NCBI GenBank assembly: GCA_019828545.1
Contig: JACVRA010000138.1
Location: forward strand, 416,265-480,264
Direction of reading: 5' to 3'
DNA length: 64,000 nt
From: Paracamarosporium sp. OC-R06-R3
Lineage: Eukaryota > Ascomycota > Dothideomycetes > Pleosporales > Didymosphaeriaceae
Shown here: piece by piece, positions 23,725 through 34,607 of the stretch
How the letters are laid out: each line of letters begins with the position of its first letter
Position numbering within the stretch: position 1 is the first letter of the stretch
The notes under the pieces: model-generated
What the model was told of the DNA's origin: nothing
The model's database searches: none
What the model saw: the letters and a program-made list of their open reading frames with translations, nothing else
Made by a program: the position numbers and the translations under genes

Positions 23725-24996
23725 TAGCGAGACAAAACTTTAAATTGGCAGTGGAGATATCTCGAAGAACCAGGGATAGAAGTGTAATACGTTTCTTTGG
23801 GCTTTAGATGGACTTTCTGTGAATATCGCGCGTCTTATTGCGGAAAAAAAAAAAGTTCTCGTTTTGTATATACCCTCTCTGCTATCGTTCAAAATACCTA
23901 GATGGTCTGCTTCTTCGGAATACCGAATACGACGCATGCACGTCCTCACCCTTCGCTTTGGTTGCGTCTTTCTTGGCTGAAAAGCCACGTCCCATCTTGC
24001 ATCGATAAGATAACCATACCTTTGGATGGTGGGCACGAATCAACAGACAGTGCCGCCGAAGTTTAAATGAATCAAGTGACCCAAGAAACGCCTCTCGTTG
24101 GAAGGAGCGCTCGTATGATCATGAATCAAGGCCATGTAGGTTCCCCATTCTCGGGACATGTTCATGAACGATAGTACCTACGTTGCACTTCTGTGATTGA
24201 GGAGGCCGGCTGACGAAGGCAGTGCATAGCAATCCTTGGTAGCAAATGACACAGCAGACCGCTCATTCACGATTGACAATCGACAACCGTCTGGTTGGGT
24301 CCTCACTTCATGATACGAGGCATAGACGCAACAATGCCTCCTTTGCTTTTGGGAAACGAGCAACCACCAACCTTCACCGTCTCCCGACTAGTTTTTAAGG
24401 TGGCCTGATCCTTGTCCACAGCAAGAAAACACCCAGGTATTGGTACTGTAGCAGGGTTGCTTGTGTATTCGTACTGCATGTAAGCCCACTAATGCAGGGA
24501 GCGGATCCGGAAGGGGGGACCAGCTCCCCGTTTCTCGGGCGCAGAGGTCGCCAACAAGGCAAAATGAAGGCAACCGGATGGTGTTTGGCGGGGCAGGCTG
24601 GGGTGTATGCGTGATAATCAAGTTGCTGCAGATGTTATTGATGCGTGAGAGGTTGATTGCGAGGCAGGCTACCCCTTGCTCTGGCATCCACAGACAGCCC
24701 TCCAGAGGATGCTGTGTCCGCTCGGCGCGGAGCGGTCACGGTAAAGCTGGACGAGGAGGAGGTGTACGTCTTGGCGGCCTATGAAAGTGTGCCGCTAGTG
24801 GGAGGCCGATCGTCGATGGGTGAAGACGGCCGGCGACAAGTGAAACTGTGAGACGCGAGAGTTGACAGCCCAAAGGGTGCCGTGGAGCCTAGCAAGCGCA
24901 CACGGATGCAGCGGGTCAGGCCCAACCATCCTCGAGCAGAGCATCGGCGAGGGCATGGTGTCCAGAGCTAGGAGAGTTAGCCTGGCAGTCGGTCCC

Positions 24997-25071
24997 GGCA
25001 TGGCATGCGCAATGGATACGGCATGGCATGCGCAATGGATACGGCATGGCATGCGCAATGGATACGGCATG
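24997..25071. repeat. 23-bp tandem repeat, 3.3 copies
   Basis: Three identical units of ggcatggcatgcgcaatgg plus atac (23 bp) run head to tail from 24997, followed by a partial copy. The unit contains the palindrome gcatgc. Perfect identity suggests recent expansion. Confidence 0.95.
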
Positions 25072-26024
25072 ACGACGGCGCTGGAGGTGACAGCTCTGAG
25101 GGAGCAGCGCGACGTCGTGCTCGGCAGCTGCGTGGGATGCAGCAAGGTGTCTCCGCAGCAGCCCATGTAGGGGCTATGGTTGTGGCTGTCAGTGTGGTGG
25201 AAGAGCGGGCACGGCGCACGACAACGGTTGCGCTTCTTGTGCATCATTCGACCGCCGGGGCACGTGTGCTGGGAGGGGACGTCGGCGCCGGCGCCGTGTG
25301 ATTCGCTCGCAGCCGCAGCCGGTGAATTCTCAGCAGCGCGTATGCCACGGCGCAGTGCTGCTGTCCTCTGCCTGCTGCGACGTATCGCTCCTGCCATGTC
25401 TTGTCGGAGGCACTAGCAGCCGGTGGCGCCTTCCTCCACCGCGCTGCAACGTGCCTGCCCTACAGCAGGCGTTGCCATTACGTCGGTCCGCACGCACGGC
25501 AGCAGCAACAACTCCACAACGGCCACAGGGCCAGCCATCTCCAACCCCACGAGCCCGCCGGATCCACCGAGGCCGTTGTCACGCGTGGGCCCGGTGCGCT
25601 GCATCCGTCCGTTTCTCCCGACGTGCGCAGGGTCTGAACCTGTTCACTGACGCCGTGGCGCTGTTTTGTCCCAGGACGCCTTCGCAGACTCGCACACGAA
25701 GCACTCTGCTCCTGCGCCCTCCCACCCCGGTCGCTCCTCGCATCCCCTCGTTGCCTTTGCGTCGTGTCTGCAGCATGCGTCTCTGAGCACAGTCGCCCAC
25801 TAACCGATCTCGGAACCCTCTATCATATAATTTTCTCCATTGACCCTCATCCTCGCCTTCGCAGCCCGCTCCCCTAGCCTTGCTTCGCTCCAGCTGCTTT
25901 GGAAAAGCTCTGCTAGTCTAACACACGCCACTGCGGTCACGACTGCCTGTCGGGTGTCCCTGTGGTGTCTCCCCTGCATTCAAGTACCACAGCGCGTCTA
26001 AACTCTTTCAGGACCTGACAACAG

Positions 26025-26069
26025 CCCGTCCAACGTCGCCCCGTCCAACGTCGCCCCGTCCAACGCCAC
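26025..26069. repeat. 15-bp tandem repeat, three copies
   Basis: Units of cccgtccaacgtcgc, with the third degenerate at its end, lie 170-210 bp before the PAS-domain start codon, probably within the transcribed leader. Confidence 0.9.
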
Positions 26070-26236
26070 ACCTCTTCCTGCTTTTGACACCAAAGTCACT
26101 TGTCTGAAGTCCCCTTAGGCTTCACTTTCACTTCTCCGCCGGTCCACTACGAATTATTAGATTCGACACTTCCGGACCAAGGCGGGTGAAGCGAACCAAG
26201 GACCTTTCCCCTTGACATTCAATTACCCCTGCAATC

Positions 26237-27814
26237 ATGGATACTACTTTCATCACCATCCATGGTATGTCGTTTTTTTGTGGCGAATCGTTCAGCTTGT
26301 AAGCTCACACCGACAGACCTTTCCGATCATGCCCATATCCTCTACTCTTCAGACTCTATTGTCGACATTCTCGGGCATACTCCAGACGAGGTCGTCAACA
26401 AGTCAGTATGGGACTTCTTCCACCCGGACGAGGTTCCCATTGCGAAGCAGCTCCATGACCGGAGCGTGAGGCTTGACAAGGCTTCTGTCTTGTCCTATTG
26501 CCGCATCAAAAACCGACAGGGTGACTGGGTCGGCTGTGAGTGCTGTTTTTCCATCGTCTACGATGTCATGGTGTGCTGCACCTCCGTCTATCGCCAAGGA
26601 ATGAACAGCCAAAGTAAGTGCTCCCAACAAAGCAAATCATACATTTTTGACGTGGCATCGTAGAACGTGCGGCTGAAGCCCCCATTGTGCGAAAGCTGTT
26701 CTCCTCATCTCCCAAGGATCCACGCTACCACATGTTGTCACACTTGTCTAGCAAATTCACTCTGGGCCCAGAGGACCAGACACATGAGCCGCGGGCTGCC
26801 CTTTTCCTTAATCGCTTCACGCGAACCCTGACCGTTATGTATGCCACTAGTGGTATCGAAGAGATTCTTGGCATCCCGAGCGATGACATGATAGGACGTA
26901 GCTTCTATTTCTGCATCGCCCAGAACTGTTTGAACGATGCTGTCAAATGTTTGGAGTTGGCTAAAGGCAACGACTCTATTGCTTATCTACGCTTCTTCTT
27001 TCGCGACCCTCGCCAAGACGATCCGCCCGACCCTTTGACCTCGGAGAGCGAGGACGACGTCATGACAGACATTACGTCTTCAGAAGACGGTTCTGGTACT
27101 GGAACCGTTTATGGAGACACATCCACTACGCGTGGAGAGTCTTCGATCAGCCACTCGCACGCATCGAACAGCATGGATACTAGTGGTGGCGAAGCCTCGA
27201 ACTCGCGAGAGGCTTCGGGCAATATCGCAGACCGTTCGAACGGTTACTCTGAGGCTCCATCAGCTAGCTCTTCGCTGGCGGCCGGCTCGCCTTACTCCAA
27301 TGCGCAGGACGAACTTATCGAGCTTGAAGCTGTTGTTTCCTGCACTTCTGATGGGCTTGTAGTGTGCCTTCGTCGCGCACGCCCTGCACTACCCACCCCT
27401 ATTCCGCAACCTGCTGCCAACAATGGGGTCTTCGCCGCTCCATGGGCACACGAACCGATGTTCGTGCCCGCTCTGCCCCAGCAGCCACCGTACCCTCTTG
27501 GTGCACAGCACCCTGCTATGGCCGAAGCAGGTCCTCCATCGGCAATGCAGAACACCTTCATGCAAGCCATTCGCGACGTTGCGGTCTTTGCATGGGCTTT
27601 GGTCGGAATCAATGGGAGTCTCGCAGAATATGCAGACCCTCGAGCCAAACCTGTGGGTGAAGCTCAACCCCCAGACGGCTTTCCCATCTGGGAGCCTACT
27701 CCTGGACCTGGGAACAGGGACAAACATTCTACGGCGCCATCGGGCTATGCTTCGGGTTCCGGAAGCTCTTCAAGCAACGATCCCTATGGGTTTGGTGATC
27801 CAGGCCTCAAGTGA
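26237..27814 (+). CDS. Two-PAS-domain protein, putative sensor/regulator
   Basis: Three exons (26237-26264, 26317-26613, 26664-27814), joined twice in phase 1, give 491 residues. The first exon is nine codons and joins into ITIHDLSDHAHILYSSDSI, the start of a PAS fold (about 12-105; HTPDEVVNKSVWDFFHPDE). A second PAS domain (about 150-230) shows TLTVMYATSGIEEILG and MIGRSFYFCI. The rest is a Ser/Thr/Gly-rich linker and a Pro/Ala-rich tail with GSGSSSSNDPYG. The flavin-binding LOV motif (GxNCRFLQ) is absent, so it is not a White Collar-type photoreceptor. No histidine kinase, zinc finger or bHLH is seen. PAS domains mediate ligand sensing or protein pairing; which applies here is unknown. Confidence 0.88.
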
Positions 27815-28698
27815 GACGGTATATTAGTATCACCTACTGACCTACCTACCTCAACTTAGAACCATTGATCCACAAATATCATTGAGCTACATTGGTACTA
27901 TGGTTTAGTAGAACATAACACTTCTGCGAAGTTTTCCTGATATGAGCTGTTTAGGGGCAAAATGTGGAGGCGTTTCGACGTTTTGAAGTAACTATGGGCG
28001 TGAAGCGTTATAGTACGTCTACGATTTATGATTGTTCCCACAAGAGGTGGACGTGGTTAACCTGATGGTTTACGAAAGCGTGCTGGGACGAATGACATTC
28101 TCTTTCGAAAAGTTTCTCAGATAACAACAGAAGCAAAAACAAAGAATAAGTATAATGGTATCTAAACCTCATATGACTCCTGCGCTTGTTCGAGATCAAT
28201 TCAGTGATGAAGAAGCGTCTTCTCTAAGCCTTTTCCATCTCCAGTGCACTGTCATATTCGATTTGTGCACTGTTGTGGCGAGTCTTCCCCTGTCGGTCTC
28301 TTTCATTCGCTGCCGTGGCTTTGATCGCTCCTCTAATTCGATAAGCCATTTCCTTTGTCACGAAGGGGTATTCCTTGAATGAAGTAAGCTAGAGAAGGAG
28401 GAAACACCGAATTACAAGCCACGGAGTATCCCATGGCAATGGTAAGATGGCAGTAAGTGCCAGGTCGTAGCTCAATGGTAGCCTTTCAAGTGCGCCAGAG
28501 TACCTGAGCACCACGCTCTTTGCCCGCAAGGCGGGAAGTATTGTCTCAGGTACCAGATGTATGAATCTACGCCTCTTTTTGACTTCTATACCTTGCTACA
28601 TGCTCTACCGAAGATTCGACCGATCTTGATATGACAGGCTGACCGCTGCATACTACACATACTGGAAGCAAGATCTGAAGCCAATAAAGGGATCCGAT
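27815..28698. other. Intergenic
   Basis: No gene is supported. A tRNA-like box A (tagctcaatgg) near 28470 lacks a matching D-stem and T-arm. The rest is 3' flank of the PAS gene and the promoter of the cupredoxin-like gene. Confidence 0.5.
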
Positions 28699-30302
28699 AT
28701 GCACTCTTTACGAGTTTTCGTCTTTCTTCTCGTTGCCCGTATTGCTGGCGTGTCCGCTGTACCGACCGCAACATCTGGATCAAATGGTGCGACACTGACG
28801 CGAACAACGAGCACGATACCCACCACCACGGCACCCTCTACGTTGGCAAATTCTACGGATAAGACGGGCTTGGCTGCTGCGCGAACGTTCACGGTTCAGG
28901 TGGGCAATGGTGATCACAAATTCAAACCGGATGTCATGCAGGCTGAGGTTGGTGATGTAAGTTGCGATCCCTGAGGGCAGGTCCTTCGTTGCTGACAATA
29001 TATGTATTCCTTTAAGCGCTTGAGGATAAGCAGAGGATGAGGCTGACAAACGCACAGGTTGTTGAGTTTAATTTCTACCCACAGAATCACAGTGTTGTAC
29101 GCGCAGAATACGAATTTCCATGTATACCCTTTGAGAAAACAGGCAAAGGAAAAGTAGGCTTCTGGTCTGGCTTTCGTGCAGTAGATGCCGTGCTAGACAG
29201 TGTAAGTTATCCCCTCTTACAGACTTGCTCACCCACTAACTCTTGGGAACACAGCCTCCAAAGTATACTATTACGGTTAATGACACCGATCCTGTGTTCT
29301 TCTACTGCTCCGCTCCCGATGCATGCAACAAACAGGGAATGGTAGGCATCATCAACCCCAACTCCACAACCTCCCTAGCAAACCAACGTCAGCTAGCTCT
29401 CCAAGCTTCTTACCAGCTCTCACCCGGCGAAGACTTCCCGTCCGAAGCGGAGACGCCCTCGTCCTCCACCCTGCCCAATGGCACGGCACCTCAACGACCA
29501 ACATCCAACACCAACCACCAGAGCAAACTCAGCGCTGGAGCCATCGCAGGAATAACCATCACATGCGTCACCGTTGTCCTCCTATGCGGCCTCATAGCCT
29601 GGTTCTGGCGCCGCTTCCAAGGCCTCACCAACGAAGTCGAGCGGAAAAACAGCACAGTCGCCCGCTCCACAGAACCACGCAATACATGGTTCCTAACCAA
29701 CACCTCCCCCTCATCACAGCATACCCAGCCCTGGCCGTCCGAGCCCCCACAACCATCCCCTCCGTACTCAGCCCTCACGCAATCCCCCATGACAAGCCAC
29801 GCCGTGCCCCCCGCATACTACGACTCGCAGTACACCAACGCATTCCTGCCGCCACAAACCGGTGAGTCGTCACGCAACAGCAGCCGTGTCGACAGGGCCT
29901 CTCGCGCCAATAGAGCCAGCCAGCGCACCGCCGGCGGCACATTCGATCTCAGCCCCGAGATGGGCCTCTATACGCGGACGCACGAGGGGACTCACCTCCA
30001 GCGCCACATTCCCACCCTCACAAGCGACATGACGAGTCCCGTGGACCCGGGTCTCGCGCCGTCCGGCTCACCGGGGCAGTTGAGCGATTTGCAGAAGCTG
30101 GCGAGGTGAGATTGCCTTTTCCTGTTCTTTTCTTTTTTCTTTCTTGGCTTGAGAGGGGAGGGAGTGCTGACTGGTTGATAGGACACCGGAGCAGACGGGA
30201 GGGTATATCGATGGGAAGGGCTTGTTGGTAGGGCGGCATGTTAATCGTGAGGAGCCTGCTGAGATGCCGGATACGAGTTTGCGGTCTCCGAGGTTCTTCT
30301 GA
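28699..30302 (+). CDS. Membrane-anchored cupredoxin-like surface protein
   Basis: Four exons (28699-28956, 29058-29201, 29255-30105, 30182-30302) encode 457 residues. The order is: signal peptide (1-19), Ser/Thr-rich spacer, cupredoxin-like domain (about 60-170), Ser/Thr/Pro stalk, one membrane segment (ITITCVTVVLLCGLIAWFW, about 265-285), and a long cytoplasmic Ser/Pro-rich tail. The cupredoxin core is clear: FKPDVMQAEVGDVVEFNFYP, NHSVVRAEYEFPC and VFFYCSAPDACNKQGMVGIIN. The His of NHSV and the Cys of FYCS are copper-ligand positions, but the second His usually found before the last Cys is replaced (APDAC). It resembles fungal extracellular serine-rich proteins. Function is unknown; a cell-wall or signalling role is conjecture. 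Confidence 0.88.
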
Positions 30303-30737
30303 GCTGTTCGTTGGCACATTGCTTTTTTTTCCTTTCTTCTTTCTTCTTCTTTCGTCTATGCTAATGTCTAAGTAATGGAGATACCCTCGGGATGGAATCG
30401 GGTTGGAAACTTTTTTCGTTGAAAAGATAGTCTTGTGCGTGAGTGTGTTGATTGATGTTGACGAGGCTGGTTGTAATCAAGCACATCAAATTAGTGTAAA
30501 GTATTTCAGGCAAGAATATAGTAGCGGCAAGGTTGAGAAACGGAAAAGTTTCGATGATTACATGGCTAAGGTTACAACACAAGTCAATTTCCATCGTCGT
30601 AGGTGGAAAACAAACACCCCAGTTCTCATCGAGTCTCGGCTAAGACCAAAGAGCAGCATGCCCAACTCCGACGAACGCCAACAAGCACCGCCGCGTACCA
30701 GTTCCTAAGGCGTAAGAGGGGAAAGGAAAGATATCCC
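30303..30737. other. Convergent intergenic gap
   Basis: 3' ends of the cupredoxin-like and acyl-CoA synthetase genes face each other here. A T/C-rich run (30324-30355) follows the former's stop. No gene is seen. Confidence 0.5.
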
Positions 30738-33239
30738 TTATTTGCCGTATGCCTTGTCGATCTCCTTCTGGTAGGTCTGTAAGATTAGCTTACGGTTGAT
30801 CTTCTGCGCTGCTGTGGTGAAGTTCTGCGACACATTAGTACAAGTATAAAGAAGAGCGTTAGGATTTTACTTACGTTCTGTGGCGTCCATTCCTCGTCAG
30901 CCATCACCACACCAGCGATCATCTCGAAGCTAGCGAGGCCACCCTTGGTGCCTTGAGACTGCAGCTGCTTCAACACTACGCCGTTCAGCTTCTCGTTGTG
31001 CACCAGCTCTTCTACGCTGTCACCCTTCACGCCGTTCTCCTGCGCCAGCTTCTTAAGCGCAGGCTCAGCAGGAACGATGATAGCAACGGGCTTCATCTGG
31101 TCGTCCGCAGCGTAGACGCAAATGTTCGCAACTACGGGTGCAGATCGGTACACAGATTCCAACTTCTCAAGAGCAATGTATTCGCCCGCAAGTGTCTTGA
31201 CCAAGTTCTTCTTTCGGTCGATAATCCTGAGCTGGCCCTTGGAATCGAATTCTCCGATGTCGCCAGTCTTGAACCAACCGTCGTCGGTGAATGCTTCCTT
31301 GGTTTCTTCCTCAAGCTCGAGGTATCCAGCAGTAATGCCTCCTCCACGAATCCAAATCTCGCCCTGTGGCGGCTTGTTGGTCGAGAAGTACCCAGCATCG
31401 GCAAAATCGACCAGCTTAATCTCAATAGATCCGGGTGTCTCACCAAGCGCCTGGTCAGTCCACGCAAGCGGGTCCATCAGAGCACCCATAGCAGTGGTTT
31501 CGGTAAGACCATAACCGCTAATCATGGGGGTAATGGCGTAAGAAATGAAGCGCTGGGTATCCTTGGCTATCGGACCACCACCGTTCATGCAGATACGCAG
31601 ACGTCCACCCGTCGCATCTTTGACCTTGTTGAACACGATCGAGTCAAGGAAACCGGCTCCAGGCAATCCTGAGCCCAGAAGGAAGCTTTTGGCGGCCATG
31701 GCTCCCCAAAATAGCTTGCTGGTCAAGGCTCCGCCGGATTCGACCTTGGAAATGATTCCCTTCTTCACGGTCTCCCACACCTGAGGCACACCGACCAGAA
31801 TGGTGGGCTTGAGCTCTCGAATGTCGCCCTTGCAGTTCCTCACAGATGTATCGGAAAGCGTCCTAATCGTACCGTAGCCCATGTTTCCACCCCAGTAGAG
31901 ACAGGCGTTTTCGAAGACAAATTCGAGGATATGCGCAGCAGGGAGATAGGTTAGGAGAGAGTCGCCGGGCCCAATGTATTGGCCTACGATGACATCAACG
32001 CCAGCGACTGCTTCATGTTAGCGGTTGGTCGGCCAAAGACTGCCGGTTCTGACTTACTAGCAGCGACAACATTGCTGTGCTTGATCAAGACGCCTTTTGG
32101 TGTTCCCGTAGATCCAGAAGTGTACATAATGCAGGCAAGGTCGTCTGCTTTGGGTGGGATTGGATCCGCCGGATGCTCCTTTCCAAGCGAAACCAAGTCG
32201 TCAAAGCTGATAACCTTCAAATGCGGATGCGCATTGGTAAGGGCCTCGATATGCTTCAGCTCAGCCTTGTCCTTCGTGCTGTAGACGACCACCTGAATAT
32301 CCTTGGCCTCCTTGAAGGGGTTTACGAGCCTGGGCAGCAGGTGCGGGTCCGTGAACATGATCTTAGCCTTGGTCTGCAGCATGGAGTGCGTGAGGCCTTC
32401 TTCGCCAAGTGTGTCGTATGCAGTGACGATGCTCAAAGATTGCGTGAAAGCACCTGTGTTTGTTAGCGCACGGTTACTATACACACTGCAGAGGGCAATC
32501 AATCACCATGTGCGGAGCTGAGCCATTGCATGCTAGTCGCGCCAAACAAATGGATTCGGTCTTGAGGAGCGAAGCCTAGATGCTTGATAGCAGCGCCGAC
32601 GTGGAAGCATAGCTGCTCGAACTCGACGAAGCTTTTCCACTCATACGGGCTGAGCTCGAAATACTGCCACTTCTTGTCTACCTCTTGCTCCTTGCCGTCG
32701 ACCATCTTCTTGATCTTCTTGGTCTCCTCGTGCACTTGTAGCGTCTTACGGCTGCCGACAGCCTTCGCGTTGCCAAACTTGGCCGACGAATAGCGCAGCA
32801 CATCGTAGAGAGTCTTGATGTCGTCGTTAGGCGCCAGGTGCAGCGCGTCGGTCGTCTTCGCGTTTCGGCGCGGTATCGTCTCGCCATCGACCTTTTGGAC
32901 GCCAGGTACTTCGGCCGTGACGGGATGGTGAATCTCGGCCCGCGCCTGGGGCATGAGCTTCTTGAGGTCGCGCGGCATAGTGGCGACGACGTGTGTGAGG
33001 ACAGAGGGCGCGAGGTAGATGGAAAGAGGGATGGCAGAGAGCACGACTAAGAGGAGCAGTGGACGTGTCCGGAGTGCCGCCAGCGGAGCGTGTGGGAGGA
33101 GGACAGGTATAGGAAGGTATGTTGGGCTGGCGTCCTGTGAATGGTGAGGGTCCGCTTGGAGCTCCAAGCTAGTGCCGACCGCAATGACGCAGCACTTGAC
33201 GCTGACGGGCAAGCCACCGCTGCCTTCCGCCTGCTCCAC
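30738..33239 (-). CDS. Long-chain acyl-CoA synthetase (FAA1/FAA4 family)
   Basis: Activates long-chain fatty acids with ATP and CoA. Four minus-strand exons: from 33239 (or 32978) to 32507, 32453-32058, 32007-30875 and 30824-30738. Introns are about 50 bp each, in phases 1, 1 and 0. The adenylate-forming motif CIMYTSGSTGTPKGV spans the second exon, and YGLTETTAMGALMDP and the fatty-acyl signature DGWFKTGDIGEFDSKG lie in the third. The C-terminus is QKINRKLILQTYQKEIDKAYG. From Met at 32978 the protein is 695 residues, the usual length. The open frame continues upstream to Met at 33239 (782 residues) and adds a hydrophobic segment, RPLLLLVVLSAIPLSIYLAP, a plausible membrane anchor. I give the longer limit but regard the start as unresolved. 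Confidence 0.92.
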
Positions 33240-33426
33240 TCTGACGGCGAAAATCTAGCCCTCGCCTCCATTAATTCTATATCGACCTCGTCTGCTTGCT
33301 ATAGGACGAGCTCCTGTGTATACGAGCCTCTGAGCCACGCGTTGCGCAGCCAAGACCACACGAGACCTTCCCAAGACACTGCCTGCTCGGCTGTGTTTAC
33401 TATGAGCCCAGCATTCCCACGCCAGC

Positions 33427-34485
33427 ATGAATGACCTATATGCCATCCTGGGGGAACCCGTGACCGACCCTGAGGAAGGTAAGACAGCCCTATACGCATA
33501 CCAGCCAATCCCCGCCCACCGTTGCCCTCGGCACGCCGCATCTCTCTACACACACGATTCGCTGCATTTCAACTTCCTAACCATCAGCCCCGATCTACAG
33601 AGGCTTTCGTGGTCTTCTCGCAAAGTGTTCCGTCTCAATCACTAGGCTTCATCGATTCGCAGGCAGCCGAGGTCGACATAACCATCGGCGGTAGAGACCT
33701 CACAATCCGGCAGTCCCGTGGACTCCTCACCTCAGACCGCAGGGAAGGCACCACTGGCGCAGGTCTGTACTGTCGTGGTCGTCATTATTGTTGCCTTGGG
33801 TTCACTAATACCGGCTGCAGTTGTCTGGAAAGTAACGCCGCTGTTCGCTGAATGGATAGCATCACCAAACTTCCTTTTTGAGGGCGGCTTCTTGGGCCCG
33901 GAGAGCATTGCCCTTGAACTTGGTGCCGGAGTCTCCGGGATCGTTGCTTTGACGCTGGCACCCAAGATTCGGAAGTACATTGCCACCGATCAAGATTATG
34001 TCTTGAGACTGTTGAAGCAAAACATTTCTGAGAATTCACCCGGCACTGATACTGTCAAGAAGTCGAAGTCAAAGAAGAAAGCTTCTCATTCAGCATCTGA
34101 GGCTACACCCAGAATCGAAACACTCGAGCTAGACTGGGAATTGAACTCGGTCTCGTCTCTACCTACGCAGCTCGGTCTGCAGGACTCTAGTGGTGAGAGT
34201 GTAGGCCTCGACCTGATTGTTGCTTGTGACTGCATCTACAACGAAAGCCTCATAGAGCCGCTGAACAATACGTGTGCTCAGATATGCAAGCTCCGCACCG
34301 CAAACCAGTCTAGCAGGCCAACGCTCTGCCTTGTGGCCCAACAGCTCCGCTCCTTCGATGTATTCGAGGCCTGGTTGAAGAGTTTTCAGAAACTCTTTCA
34401 TGTCTGGCAAGTGCCGGATACACTCTTAGCGGCATCGTTGAGAGAAAACTCTGGCTTCATTGTTCACATCGGAGTAGTTCGGTGA
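33427..34485 (+). CDS. RKM5: Protein-lysine methyltransferase, RKM5-like
   Basis: Seven-beta-strand SAM-dependent methyltransferase of the METTL21-type family. Yeast Rkm5 methylates ribosomal protein L1. Exons 33427-33478, 33601-33762 and 33821-34485, both joins in phase 1, give 292 residues. The first exon is 17 codons (MNDLYAILGEPV). The second joins into TTGAVVWKVTPLFAEW, a family-specific block before motif I. The SAM-binding motif ELGAGVSGIVAL and the post-I/motif II segment LDLIVACDCIYNESLIEPL, with the D-x-x-Y-like element, are visible. A Lys/Ser-rich insertion (KKSKSKKKASHS) sits between them. The gene is divergent from the acyl-CoA synthetase and ends 122 bp from the convergent esterase gene. 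Substrate assignment is by family only. Confidence 0.87.
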
Positions 34486-34607
34486 GAGCAGTTAACCAGT
34501 GTCATAAGATTACTTTAATAGCATTGCGGCTTGCATCGCGCTTTACACTATATACGATATCGAGTGTTCGTGTAAAAGCGACATGTTCGGACTCTATATC
34601 TGAGAAG

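Larger units (their letters stand above)
23725..26236. other. Gene-free interval with minisatellites and a GC-rich leader
   Basis: The 3' flank of the permease gives way to GC-rich DNA (24.4-25.8 kb) with many overlapping but unsupported frames. From about 25.8 kb the + strand is C/T-rich, probably the leader of the PAS-domain gene starting at 26237. A 23-bp and a 15-bp tandem repeat are listed separately. Confidence 0.5.

Noticed and set aside
28466..28560. tRNA-like box A (tagctcaatgg)
   Set aside because: No complementary D-stem, no acceptor-stem pairing and no GTTCGA-type T-loop at the right distance.
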